Origin: Auanema rhodensis
Taxonomy: Eukaryota > Nematoda > Chromadorea > Rhabditida > Rhabditidae
Direction of reading: 5' to 3'
Length of the DNA stretch: 64,000 bases
Assembly: GCA_964057225.1 (NCBI GenBank)
Contig: CAXKVF010000077.1
Location: 682,001 to 746,000, forward strand
The notes under the pieces were generated by a model. That model saw only the letters and a list, made by a program, of their open reading frames with translations, was not told the DNA's origin and ran no database searches. A program made the position numbers and the translations under genes. Of this stretch, positions 51,309-63,980 are shown one piece after another (within the stretch, counting starts at the first letter, position 1; every line of letters starts with the position of its first letter).

Positions 51309-53420
51309 AAGCGAGTTACATACCAAGTGCACATCACGTGTACATTTAATTAGCATAAATTAAAGTTCACGTAAATTTCAAAGTCATGGTTGCCATGAAG
51401 CAATATCAATAAAAATTTGTTTTTAGACTAATATGGACATGGGGAATCTAATTTTGAAAACCGCATCTCTTTATCTTTCACGTGAAGCGAGTTACATACC
51501 AAGTGCACATCACGTGTACATTTAATTAGCATAAATTAAAGTTCACGTAAATTTCAAAGTCATGGTTACCATGAACCAATATCAATAAAAATTTGTTTTT
51601 AGACTAATATGGACATGGGGAATCTAATTTTGAAAACCGCATATCTTTATCTTTCACGTGAAGCGAGTTACATACCAAGTGCACATCACGTGTACATTTA
51701 ATTAGCATAAATTAAAGTTCACGTAAATTTCAAAGTCATGGTTGCCATGAAGCAATATCAATAAAAATTTGTTTTTAGACTAATATGGACATGGGGAATC
51801 TAATTTTGAAAACCGCATCTCTTTATCTTTCACGTGAAGCGAGTTACATACCAAGTGCACATCACGTGTACATTTAATTAGCATAAATTAAAGTTCACGT
51901 AAATTTCAAAGTCATGGTTACCATGAACCAATATCAATAAAAATTTGTTTTTAGACTAATATGGACATGGGGAATCTAATTTTGAAAACCGCATCTCTTT
52001 ATCTTTCACGTGAAGCGAGTTACATACCAAGTGCACATCACGTGTACATTTAATTAGCATAAATTAAAGTTCACGTAAATTTCAAAGTCATGGTTACCAT
52101 GCACCAATATCAATAAAAATTTGTTTTTAGACTAATATGGACATGGGGAATCTAATTTTGAAAACCGCATCTCTTTATCTTTCACGTGAAGCGAGTTACA
52201 TACCAAGTGCACATCACGTGTACATTTAATTAGCATAAATTAAAGTTCACGTAAATTTCAAAGTCATGGTTACCATGAACCAATATCAATAAAAATTTGT
52301 TTTTAGACTAATATGGACATGGGGAATCTAATTTTGAAAACCGCATCTCTTTATCTTTCACGTGAAGCGAGTTACATACCAAGTGCACATCACGTGTACA
52401 TTTAATTAGCATAAATTAAAGTTCACGTAAATTTCAAAGTCATGGTTGCCATGAAGCAATATCAATAAAAATTTGTTTTTAGACTAATATGGACATGGGG
52501 AATCTAATTTTGAAAACCGCATCTCTTTATCTTTCACGTGAAGCGAGTTACATACCAAGTGCACATCACGTGTACATTTAATTAGCATAAATTAAAGTTC
52601 ACGTAAATTTCAAAGTCATGGTTACCATGAACCAATATCAATAAAAATTTGTTTTTAGACTAATATGGACATGGGGAATCTAATTTTGAAAACCGCATCT
52701 CTTTATCTTTCACGTGAAGCGAGTTACATACCAAGTGCACATCACGTGTACATTTAATTAGCATAAATTAAAGTTCACGTAAATTTCAAAGTCATGGTTG
52801 CCATGAAGCAATATCAATAAAAATTTGTTTTTAGACTAATATGGACATGGGGAATCTAATTTTGAAAACCGCATCTCTTTATCTTTCACGTGAAGCGAGT
52901 TACATACCAAGTGCACATCACGTGTACATTTAATTAGCATAAATTAAAGTTCACGTAAATTTCAAAGTCATGGTTACCATGAACCAATATCAATAAAAAT
53001 TTGTTTTTAGACTAATATGGACATGGGGAATCTAATTTTGAAAACCGCATCTCTTTATCTTTCACGTGAAGCGAGTTACATACCAAGTGCACATCACGTG
53101 TACATTTAATTAGCATAAATTAAAGTTCACGTAAATTTCAAAGTCATGGTTACCATGCACCAATATCAATAAAAATTTGTTTTTAGACTAATATGGACAT
53201 GGGGAATCTAATTTTGAAAACCGCATCTCTTTATCTTTCACGTGAAGCGAGTTACATACCAAGTGCACATCACGTGTACATTTAATTAGCATAAATTAAA
53301 GTTCACGTAAATTTCAAAGTCATGGTTACCATGAACCAATATCAATAAAAATTTGTTTTTAGACTAATATGGACATGGGGAATCTAATTTTGAAAACCGC
53401 ATCTCTTTATCTTTCACGTG
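51309..53420 (+). repeat. 6-mer higher-order repeat, two copies (1056 bp)
   Basis: Order G, A, G, A, C, A occurs at 51309-52364 and again at 52365-53420. The second monomer of copy 1 has a private GCATATCTTT that copy 2 lacks. A partial copy (G, A, C, A) precedes at 50605-51308. Confidence 0.8.
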
Positions 53421-55708
53421 AAGCGAGTTACATACCAAGTGCACATCACGTGTACATTTAATTAGCATAAATTAAAGTTCACGTAAATTTCAAAGTCATG
53501 GTTACCATGAAGCAATATTAATAAAAATTTGTTTTTAGACTAATATGGACATGGGGAATCTAATTTTGAAAACCGCATATCTTTATCTTTCACGTGAAGC
53601 GAGTTACATACCAAGTGCACATCACGTGTACATTTAATTAGCATAAATTAAAGTTCACGTAAATTTCAAAGTCATGGTTACCATGAACCAATATCAATAA
53701 AAATTTGTTTTTAGACTAATATGGACATGGGGAATCTAATTTTTAAAACCGCATCTCTTTATCTTTCACGTGAAGCGAGTTACATACCAAGTGCACATCA
53801 CGTGTACATTTAATTAGCATAAATTAAAGTTCACGTAAATTTCAAAGTCATGGTTACCATGAAGCAATATTAATAAAAATTTGTTTTTAGACTAATATGG
53901 ACATGGGGAATCTAATTTTGAAAACCGCATATCATTATCTTTCACGTGAAGCGAGTTACATACCAAGTGCACATCACGTGTACATTTAATTAGCATAAAT
54001 TAAAGTTCACGTAAAATTCAAAGTCATGGTTACCATGCACCAATATCAATAAAAATTTGTTTTTAGACTAATATGGACATGGGGAATCTAATTTTGAAAA
54101 CCGCATCTCTTTATCTTCCACGTGAAGCGAGTTACATACCAAGTGCACATCACGTGTACATTTAATTAGCATAAATTAAAGTTCACGTAAATTTCAAAGT
54201 CATGGTTACCATGAACCAATATCAATAAAAATTTGTTTTTAGACTAATATGGACATGGGGAATCTAATTTTGAAAACCGCATCTCTTTATCTTTCACGTG
54301 AAGCGAGTTACATACCAAGTGCACATCACGTGTACATTTAATTAGCATAAATTAAAGTTCACGTAAATTTCAAAGTCATGGTTACCATGCACCAATATCA
54401 ATAAAAATTTGTTTTTAGACTAATATGGACATGGGGAATCTAATTTTGAGAACCGCATCTCTTTATCTTTCACGTGAAGCGAGTTACATACCAAGTGCAC
54501 ATCACGTGTACATTTAATTAGCATAAATTAAAGTTCACGTAAATTTCAAAGTCATGGTTACCATGCACCAATATCAATAAAAATTTGTTTTTAGACTAAT
54601 ATGGACATGGGGAATCTAATTTTGAAAACCGCATCTCTTTATCTTCCACGTGAAGCGAGTTACATACCAAGTGCACATCACGTGTACATTTAATTAGCAT
54701 AAATTAAAGTTCACGTAAATTTCAAAGTCATGGTTACCATGAACCAATATCAATAAAAATTTGTTTTTAGACTAATATGGACATGGGGAATCTAATTTTG
54801 AAAACCGCATCTCTTTATCTTTCACGTGAAGCGAGTTACATACCAAGTGCACATCACGTGTACATTTAATTAGCATAAATTAAAGTTCACGTAAATTTCA
54901 AAGTCATGGTTACCATGCACCAATACCAATAAAAATTTGTTTTTAGACTAATATGGACATGGGGAATCTAATTTTGAGAACCGCATCTCTTTATCTTTCA
55001 CGTGAAGCGAGTTACATACCAAGTGCACATCACGTGTACATTTAATTAGCATAAATTAAAGTTCACGTAAATTTCAAAGTCATGGTTACCATGCACCAAT
55101 ATCAATAAAAATTTGTTTTTAGACTAATATGGACATGGGGAATCTAATTTTGAAAACCGCATCTCTTTATCTTTCACGTGAAGCGAGTTACATACCAAGT
55201 GCACATCACGTGTACATTTAATTAGCATAAATTAAAGTTCACGTAAATTTCAAAGTCATGGTTACCATGCACCAATATCAATAAAAATTTGTTTTTAGAC
55301 TAATATGGACATGGGGAATCTAATTTTGAAAACCGCATCTCTTTATCTTTCACGTGAAGCGAGTTACATACCAAGTGCACATCACGTGTACATTTAATTA
55401 GCATAAATTAAAGTTCACGTAAATTTCAAAGTCATGGTTACCATGCACCAATATCAATAAAAATTTGTTTTTAGACTAATATGGACATGGGGAATCTAAT
55501 TTTGAAAACCGCATCTTTTTATCTTTCACGTGAAGCGAGTTACATACCAAGTGCACATCACGTGTACATTTAATTAGCATAAATTAAAGTTCACGTAAAT
55601 TTCAAAGTCATGGTTACCATGAACCAATATCAATAAAAATTTGTTTTTAGACTAATATGGACATGGGGAATCTAATTTTGAAAACCGCATCTCTTTATCT
55701 TCCACGTG

Positions 55709-57116
55709 AAGCGAGTTACATACCAAGTGCACATCACGTGTACATTTAATTAGCATAAATTAAAGTTCACGTAAAATTCAAAGTCATGGTTACCATGCAC
55801 CAATATCAATAAAAATTTGTTTTTAGACTAATATGGACATGGGGAATCTAATTTTGAGAACCGCATCTCTTTATCTTTCACGTGAAGCGAGTTACATACC
55901 AAGTGCACATCACGTGTACATTTAATTAGCATAAATTAAAGTTCACGTAAATTTCAAAGTCATGGTTACCATGCACCAATATCAATAAAAATTTGTTTTT
56001 AGACTAATATGGACATGGGGAATCTAATTTTGAAAACCGCATCTCTTTATCTTTCACGTGAAGCGAGTTACATACCAAGTGCACATCACGTGTACATTTA
56101 ATTAGCATAAATTAAAGTTCACGTAAATTTCAAAGTCATGGTTACCATGCACCAATATCAATAAAAATTTGTTTTTAGACTAATATGGACATGGGGATTC
56201 TAATTTTGAAAACCGCATCTCTTTATCTTTCACGTGAAGCGAGTTATATACCAAGTGCACATCACGTGTACATTTAATTAGCATAAATTAAAGTTCACGT
56301 AAATTTCAAAGTCATGGTTACCATGAACCAATATCAATAAAAATTTGTTTTTAGACTAATATGGACATGGGGAATCTACTTTTGGAAACCGCATCTCTTT
56401 ATCTTTCACGTGAAGCGAGTTACATACCAAGTGCACATCACGTGTACATTTAATTAGCATAAATTAAAGTTCACGTAAATTTCAAAGTCATGGTTACCAT
56501 GCACCAATATCAATAAAACTTTGTTTTTAGACTAATATGGACATGGGGAATCTAATTTTGAAAACCGCATCTCTTTATCTTTTACGTGAAGCGAGTTACA
56601 TACCAAGTGCACATCACGTGTACATTTAATTAGCATAAATTAAAGTTCACGTAAATTTCAAAGTCATGGTTACCATGAACCAATATCAATAAAAATTTGT
56701 TTTTAGACTAATATGGACATGGGGAATCTAATTTTGAAAACCGCATCTCTTTATCTTTCACGTGAAGCGAGTTACATACCAAGTGCACATCACGTGTACA
56801 TTTAATTAGCATAAATTAAAGTTCACGTAAATTCCAAAGTCATGGTTACCATGAACCAATATCAATAAAAATTTGTTTTTAGACTAATATGGACATGGGG
56901 AATCTAATTTTGAAAACCGCATCTCTTTATCTTTCACGTGAAGCGAGTTACATACCAAGTGCACATCACGTGTACATTTAATTAGCATAGATTAAAGTTC
57001 ACGTAAATTTCAAAGTCATGGTTACCATGAAGCAATATCAATAAAAATTTGTTTTTAGACTGATATGGACATGGGGAATCTAATTTTGAAAACCGCATCT
57101 CTTTATCTTCCACGTG
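55709..57116 (+). repeat. 8-mer higher-order repeat, copy 1 (1408 bp)
   Basis: Order C(GTAAAATTC, GAGAACC), C, C, A(GTTATATACC, CTACTTTTGG), C(ATAAAACTTT, TTTTACGTG), A, A(AAATTCC), H(ATAGATT, ACTGATAT, TTCCACG). Copy 2 follows directly. By eye only GGGGATTC near 56196 here, and CACATGAAG near 57464 in copy 2, separate the two 1408-bp copies. Confidence 0.92.
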
Positions 57117-58524
57117 AAGCGAGTTACATACCAAGTGCACATCACGTGTACATTTAATTAGCATAAATTAAAGTTCACGTAAAATTCAAAGTCATGGTTA
57201 CCATGCACCAATATCAATAAAAATTTGTTTTTAGACTAATATGGACATGGGGAATCTAATTTTGAGAACCGCATCTCTTTATCTTTCACGTGAAGCGAGT
57301 TACATACCAAGTGCACATCACGTGTACATTTAATTAGCATAAATTAAAGTTCACGTAAATTTCAAAGTCATGGTTACCATGCACCAATATCAATAAAAAT
57401 TTGTTTTTAGACTAATATGGACATGGGGAATCTAATTTTGAAAACCGCATCTCTTTATCTTTCACATGAAGCGAGTTACATACCAAGTGCACATCACGTG
57501 TACATTTAATTAGCATAAATTAAAGTTCACGTAAATTTCAAAGTCATGGTTACCATGCACCAATATCAATAAAAATTTGTTTTTAGACTAATATGGACAT
57601 GGGGAATCTAATTTTGAAAACCGCATCTCTTTATCTTTCACGTGAAGCGAGTTATATACCAAGTGCACATCACGTGTACATTTAATTAGCATAAATTAAA
57701 GTTCACGTAAATTTCAAAGTCATGGTTACCATGAACCAATATCAATAAAAATTTGTTTTTAGACTAATATGGACATGGGGAATCTACTTTTGGAAACCGC
57801 ATCTCTTTATCTTTCACGTGAAGCGAGTTACATACCAAGTGCACATCACGTGTACATTTAATTAGCATAAATTAAAGTTCACGTAAATTTCAAAGTCATG
57901 GTTACCATGCACCAATATCAATAAAACTTTGTTTTTAGACTAATATGGACATGGGGAATCTAATTTTGAAAACCGCATCTCTTTATCTTTTACGTGAAGC
58001 GAGTTACATACCAAGTGCACATCACGTGTACATTTAATTAGCATAAATTAAAGTTCACGTAAATTTCAAAGTCATGGTTACCATGAACCAATATCAATAA
58101 AAATTTGTTTTTAGACTAATATGGACATGGGGAATCTAATTTTGAAAACCGCATCTCTTTATCTTTCACGTGAAGCGAGTTACATACCAAGTGCACATCA
58201 CGTGTACATTTAATTAGCATAAATTAAAGTTCACGTAAATTCCAAAGTCATGGTTACCATGAACCAATATCAATAAAAATTTGTTTTTAGACTAATATGG
58301 ACATGGGGAATCTAATTTTGAAAACCGCATCTCTTTATCTTTCACGTGAAGCGAGTTACATACCAAGTGCACATCACGTGTACATTTAATTAGCATAGAT
58401 TAAAGTTCACGTAAATTTCAAAGTCATGGTTACCATGAAGCAATATCAATAAAAATTTGTTTTTAGACTGATATGGACATGGGGAATCTAATTTTGAAAA
58501 CCGCATCTCTTTATCTTCCACGTG
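57117..58524 (+). repeat. 8-mer higher-order repeat, copy 2 (1408 bp)
   Basis: Tandem copy of 55709-57116 with all eight barcodes in order. The next eight monomers (58525-59932) again end in the ATAGATT/ACTGATAT type H copy, but their inner order differs, so the strict 8-mer covers two copies and a rearranged third. Confidence 0.92.
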
Positions 58525-59932
58525 AAGCGAGTTACATACCAAGTGCACATCACGTGTACATTTAATTAGCATAAATTAAAGTTCACGTAAAATTCAAAGT
58601 CATGGTTACCATGCACCAATATCAATAAAAATTTGTTTTTAGACTAATATGGACATGGGGAATCTAATTTTAAGAACCGCATCTCTTTATCTTTCACGTG
58701 AAGCGAGTTACATACCAAGTGCACATCACGTGTACATTTAATTAGCATAAATTAAAGTTCACGTAAATTTCAAAGTCATGGTTACCATGCACCAATATCA
58801 ATAAAAATTTGTTTTTAGACTAATATGGACATGGGGAATCTAATTTTGAGAACCGCATCTCTTTATCTTTCACGTGAAGCGAGTTACATACCAAGTGCAC
58901 ATCACGTGTACATTTAATTAGCATAAATTAAAGTTCACGTAAATTTCAAAGTCATGGTTACCATGCACCAATATCAATAAAAATTTGTTTTTAGACTAAT
59001 ATGGACATGGGGAATCTAATTTTGAAAACCGCATCTCTTTATCTTCCACGTGAAGCGAGTTACATACCAAGTGCACATCACGTGTACATTTAATTAGCAT
59101 AAATTAAAGTTCACGTAAAATTCAAAGTCATGGTTACCATGCACCAATATCAATAAAAATTTGTTTTTAGACTAATATGGACATGGGGAATCTAATTTTG
59201 AGAACCGCATCTCTTTATCTTTCACGTGAAGCGAGTTACATACCAAGTGCACATCACGTGTACATTTAATTAGCATAAATTAAAGTTCACGTAAATTTCA
59301 AAGTCATGGTTACCATGCACCAATATCAATAAAACTTTGTTTTTAGACTAATATGGACATGGGGAATCTAATTTTGAAAACCGCATCTCTTTATCTTCCA
59401 CGTGAAGCGAGTTACATACCAAGTGCACATCACGTGTACATTTAATTAGCATAAATTAAAGTTCACGTAAAATTCAAAGTCATGGTTACCATGCACCAAT
59501 ATCAATAAAAATTTGTTTTTAGACTAATATGGACATGGGGAATCTAATTTTGAGAACCGCATCTCTTTATCTTTCACGTGAAGCGAGTTACATACCAAGT
59601 GCACATCACGTGTACATTTAATTAGCATAAATTAAAGTTCACGTAAATTTCAAAGTCATGGTTACCATGCACCAATATCAATAAAAATTTGTTTTTAGAC
59701 TAATATGGACATGGGGAATCTAATTTTGAAAACCGCATCTCTTTATCTTTCACGTGAAGCGAGTTACATACCAAGTGCACATCACGTGTACATTTAATTA
59801 GCATAGATTAAAGTTCACGTAAATTTCAAAGTCATGGTTACCATGAAGCAATATCAATAAAAATTTGTTTTTAGACTGATATGGACATGGGGAATCTAAT
59901 TTTGAAAACCGCATCTCTTTATCTTCCACGTG
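57645..59932 (+). repeat. 13-monomer block repeated at 4048-bp offset, copy 1
   Basis: The block runs from the GTTATATACC copy to the ATAGATT/ACTGATAT copy. It corresponds to 61693-63980, 23 monomers downstream. Alignment needs two compensating one-monomer gaps: an extra type C GAGAACC copy here (58701), and an extra type C copy with ATAAAATATTG at 62045 in the other block. Confidence 0.83.
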
Positions 59933-61692
59933 AAGCGAGTTACATACCAAGTGCACATCACGTGTACATTTAATTAGCATAAATTAAAGTTCACGTAAAA
60001 TTCAAAGTCATGGTTACCATGCACCAATATCAATAAAAATTTGTTTTTAGACTAATATGGACATGGGGAATCTAATTTTGAGAACCGCATCTCTTTATCT
60101 TTCACGTGAAGCGAGTTACATACCAAGTGCACATCACGTGTACATTTAATTAGCATAAATTAAAGTTCACGTAAATTTCAAAGTCATGGTTACCATGCAC
60201 CAATATCAATAAAAATTTGTTTTTAGACTAATATGGACATGGGGAATCTAATTTTGAAAACCGCATCTCTTTATCTTTCACGTGAAGCGAGTTACATACC
60301 AAGTGCACATCACGTGTACATTTAATTAGCATAAATTAAAGTTCACGTAAATTTCAAAGTCATGGTTACCATGCACCAATATCAATAAAAATTTGTTTTT
60401 AGACTAATATGGACATGGGGAATCTAATTTTGAAAACCGCATCTCTTTATCTTTCACGTGAAGCGAGTTACATACCAAGTGCACATCACGTGTACATTTA
60501 ATTAGCATAAATTAAAGTTCACGTAAATTTCAAAGTCATGGTTACCATGAACCAATATCAATAAAAATTTGTTTTTAGACTAATATGGACATGGGGAATC
60601 TAATTTTGAAAACCGCATCTCTTTATCTTTCACGTGAAGCGAGTTACATACCAAGTGCACATCACGTGTACATTTAATTAGCATAAATTAAAGTTCACGT
60701 AAATTTCAAAGTCATGGTTACCATGCACCAATATCAATAAAACTTTGTTTTTAGACTAATATGGACATGGGGAATCTAATTTTGAAAACCGCATCTCTTT
60801 ATCTTTCACGTGAAGCGAGTTACATACCAAGTGCACATCACGTGTACATTTAATTAGCATAAATTAAAGTTCACGTAAATTTCAAAGTCATGGTTACCAT
60901 GAACCAATATCAATAAAAATTTGTTTTTAGACTAATATGGACATGGGGAATCTAATTTTGAAAACCGCATCTCTTTATCTTTCACGTGAAGCGAGTTACA
61001 TACCAAGTGCACATCACGTGTAGATTTAATTAGCATAAATTAAAGTTCACGTAAATTTCAAAGTCATGGTTACCATGAACCAATATCAATAAAAATTTGT
61101 TTTTAGACTAATATGGACATGGGGAATCTAATTTTGAAAACCGCATCTCTTTATCTTTCACGTGAAGCGAGTTACATACCAAGTGCACATCACGTGTACA
61201 TTTAATTAGCATAGATTAAAGTTCACGTAAATTTCAAAGTCATGGTTACCATGCACCAATATCAATAAAAATTTGTTTTTAGACTAATATGGACATGGGG
61301 AATCTAATTTTGAGAACCGCATCTCTTTATCTTTCACGTGAAGCGAGTTACATACCAAGTGCACATCACGTGTACATTTAATTAGCATAAATTAAAGTTC
61401 ACGTAAATTTCAAAGTCATGGTTACCATGCACCAATATCAATAAAAATTTGTTTTTAGACTAATATGGACATGGGGAATCTAATTTTGAAAACCGCATCT
61501 CTTTATCTTTCACGTGAAGCGAGTTACATACCAAGTGCACATCACGTGTACATTTAATTAGCATAAATTAAAGTTCACGTAAATTTCAAAGTCATGGTTA
61601 CCATGCACCAATATCAATAAAAATTTGTTTTTAGACTAATATGGACATGGGGAATCTAATTTTGAAAACCGCATCTCTTTATCTTTCACGTG

Positions 61693-63980
61693 AAGCGAGT
61701 TATATACCAAGTGCACATCACGTGTACATTTAATTAGCATAAATTAAAGTTCACGTAAATTTCAAAGTCATGGTTACCATGAACCAATATCAATAAAAAT
61801 TTGTTTTTAGACTAATATGGACATGGGGAATCTACTTTTGAAAACCGCATCTCTTTATCTTTCACGTGAAGCGAGTTACATACCAAGTGCACATCACGTG
61901 TACATTTAATTAGCATAAATTAAAGTTCACGTAAATTTCAAAGTCATGGTTACCATGCACCAATATCAATAAAACTTTGTTTTTAGACTAATATGGACAT
62001 GGGGAATCTAATTTTGAAAACCGCATCTCTTTATCTTTTACGTGAAGCGAGTTACATACCAAGTGCACATCACGTGTACATTTAATTAGCATAAATTAAA
62101 GTTCACGTAAATTTCAAAGTCATGGTTACCATGCACCAATATCAATAAAATATTGTTTTTAGACTAATATGGACATGGGGAATCTAATTTTGAAAACCGC
62201 ATCTCTTTATCTTTCACGTGAAGCGAGTTACATACCAAGTGCACATCACGTGTACATTTAATTAGCATAAATTAAAGTTCACGTAAATTTCAAAGTCATG
62301 GTTACCATGAACCAATATCAATAAAAATTTGTTTTTAGACTAATATGGACATGGGGAATCTAATTTTGAAAACCGCATCTCTTTATCTTTCACGTGAAGC
62401 GAGTTACATACCAAGTGCACATCACGTGTACATTTAATTAGCATAAATTAAAGTTCACGTAAATTCCAAAGTCATGGTTACCATGAACCAATATCAATAA
62501 AAATTTGTTTTTAGACTAATATGGACATGGGGAATCTAATTTTGAAAACCGCATCTCTTTATCTTTCACGTGAAGCGAGTTACATACCAAGTGCACATCA
62601 CGTGTACATTTAATTAGCATAGATTAAAGTTCACGTAAATTTCAAAGTCATGGTTACCATGAAGCAATATCAATAAAAATTGGTTTTTAGACTGATATGG
62701 ACATGGGGAATCTAATTTTGAAAACCGCATCTCTTTATCTTCCACGTGAAGCGAGTTACATACCAAGTGCACATCACGTGTACATTTAATTAGCATAAAT
62801 TAAAGTTCACGTAAAATTCAAAGTCATGGTTACCATGCACCAATATCAATAAAAATTTGTTTTTAGACTAATATGGACATGGGGAATCTAATTTTGAGAA
62901 CCGCATCTCTTTATCTTTCACGTGAAGCGAGTTACATACCAAGTGCACATCACGTGTACATTTAATTAGCATAAATTAAAGTTCACGTAAATTTCAAAGT
63001 CATGGTTACCATGCACCAATATCAATAAAAATTTGTTTTTAGACTAATATGGACATGGGGAATCTAATTTTGAAAACCGCATCTCTTTATCTTCCACGTG
63101 AAGCGAGTTACATACCAAGTGCACATCACGTGTACATTTAATTAGCATAAATTAAAGTTCACGTAAAATTCAAAGTCATGGTTACCATGCACCAATATCA
63201 ATAAAAATTTGTTTTTAGACTAATATGGACATGGGGAATCTAATTTTGAGAACCGCATCTCTTTATCTTTCACGTGAAGCGAGTTACATACCAAGTGCAC
63301 ATCACGTGTACATTTAATTAGCATAAATTAAAGTTCACGTAAATTTCAAAGTCATGGTTACCATGCACCAATATCAATAAAACTTTGTTTTTAGACTAAT
63401 ATGGACATGGGGAATCTAATTTTGAAAACCGCATCTCTTTATCTTCCACGTGAAGCGAGTTACATACCAAGTGCACATCACGTGTACATTTAATTAGCAT
63501 AAATTAAAGTTCACGTAAAATTCAAAGTCATGGTTACCATGCACCAATATCAATAAAAATTTGTTTTTAGACTAATATGGACATGGGGAATCTAATTTTG
63601 AGAACCGCATCTCTTTATCTTTCACGTGAAGCGAGTTACATACCAAGTGCACATCACGTGTACATTTAATTAGCATAAATTAAAGTTCACGTAAATTTCA
63701 AAGTCATGGTTACCATGCACCAATATCAATAAAAATTTGTTTTTAGAATAATATGGACATGGGGAATCTAATTTTGAAAACCGCATCTCTTTATCTTTCA
63801 CGTGAAGCGAGTTACATACCAAGTGCACATCACGTGTACATTTAATTAGCATAGATTAAAGTTCACGTAAATTTCAAAGTCATGGTTACCATGAAGCAAT
63901 ATCAATAAAAATTTGTTTTTAGACTGATATGGACATGGGGAATCTAATTTTGAAAACCGCATCTCTTTATCTTCCACGTG
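61693..63980 (+). repeat. 13-monomer block repeated at 4048-bp offset, copy 2
   Basis: Second copy of 57645-59932. Private changes include CTACTTTTGAAAA rather than CTACTTTTGGAAA, ATTGGTTTTTAG near 62680 and AGAATAAT near 63745. The last six monomers (62925-63980) match 58877-59932 in barcode order. Confidence 0.83.

Larger units (their letters stand above)
43213..53420 (+). repeat. Domain B3 of the array
   Basis: Fifty-eight monomers of 176 bp, types A, C and G. Strict A-C alternation occurs at 43213-44268 and 44445-45500. CAGGTG-AAATGC linked pairs occur at 45325, 46029 and 49549. Private changes include TTAGTTTTTAG near 45609, AATTAAAATTTG near 47713, GCATATCACG in the copies at 48141 and 48669 (a 528-bp offset), and GCATATCTTT near 51640. 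It ends where type H and TTCCACGTG copies of domain D begin. Confidence 0.8.

Noticed and set aside
56982-63852. Five near-identical 60-residue minus-strand open frames as a small gene family
   Set aside because: They lie wholly in satellite, begin and end at the same monomer positions, and exist because one stop codon was lost in a subset of copies. There is no recognisable domain, no flanking gene structure, and the repeat length is out of frame.
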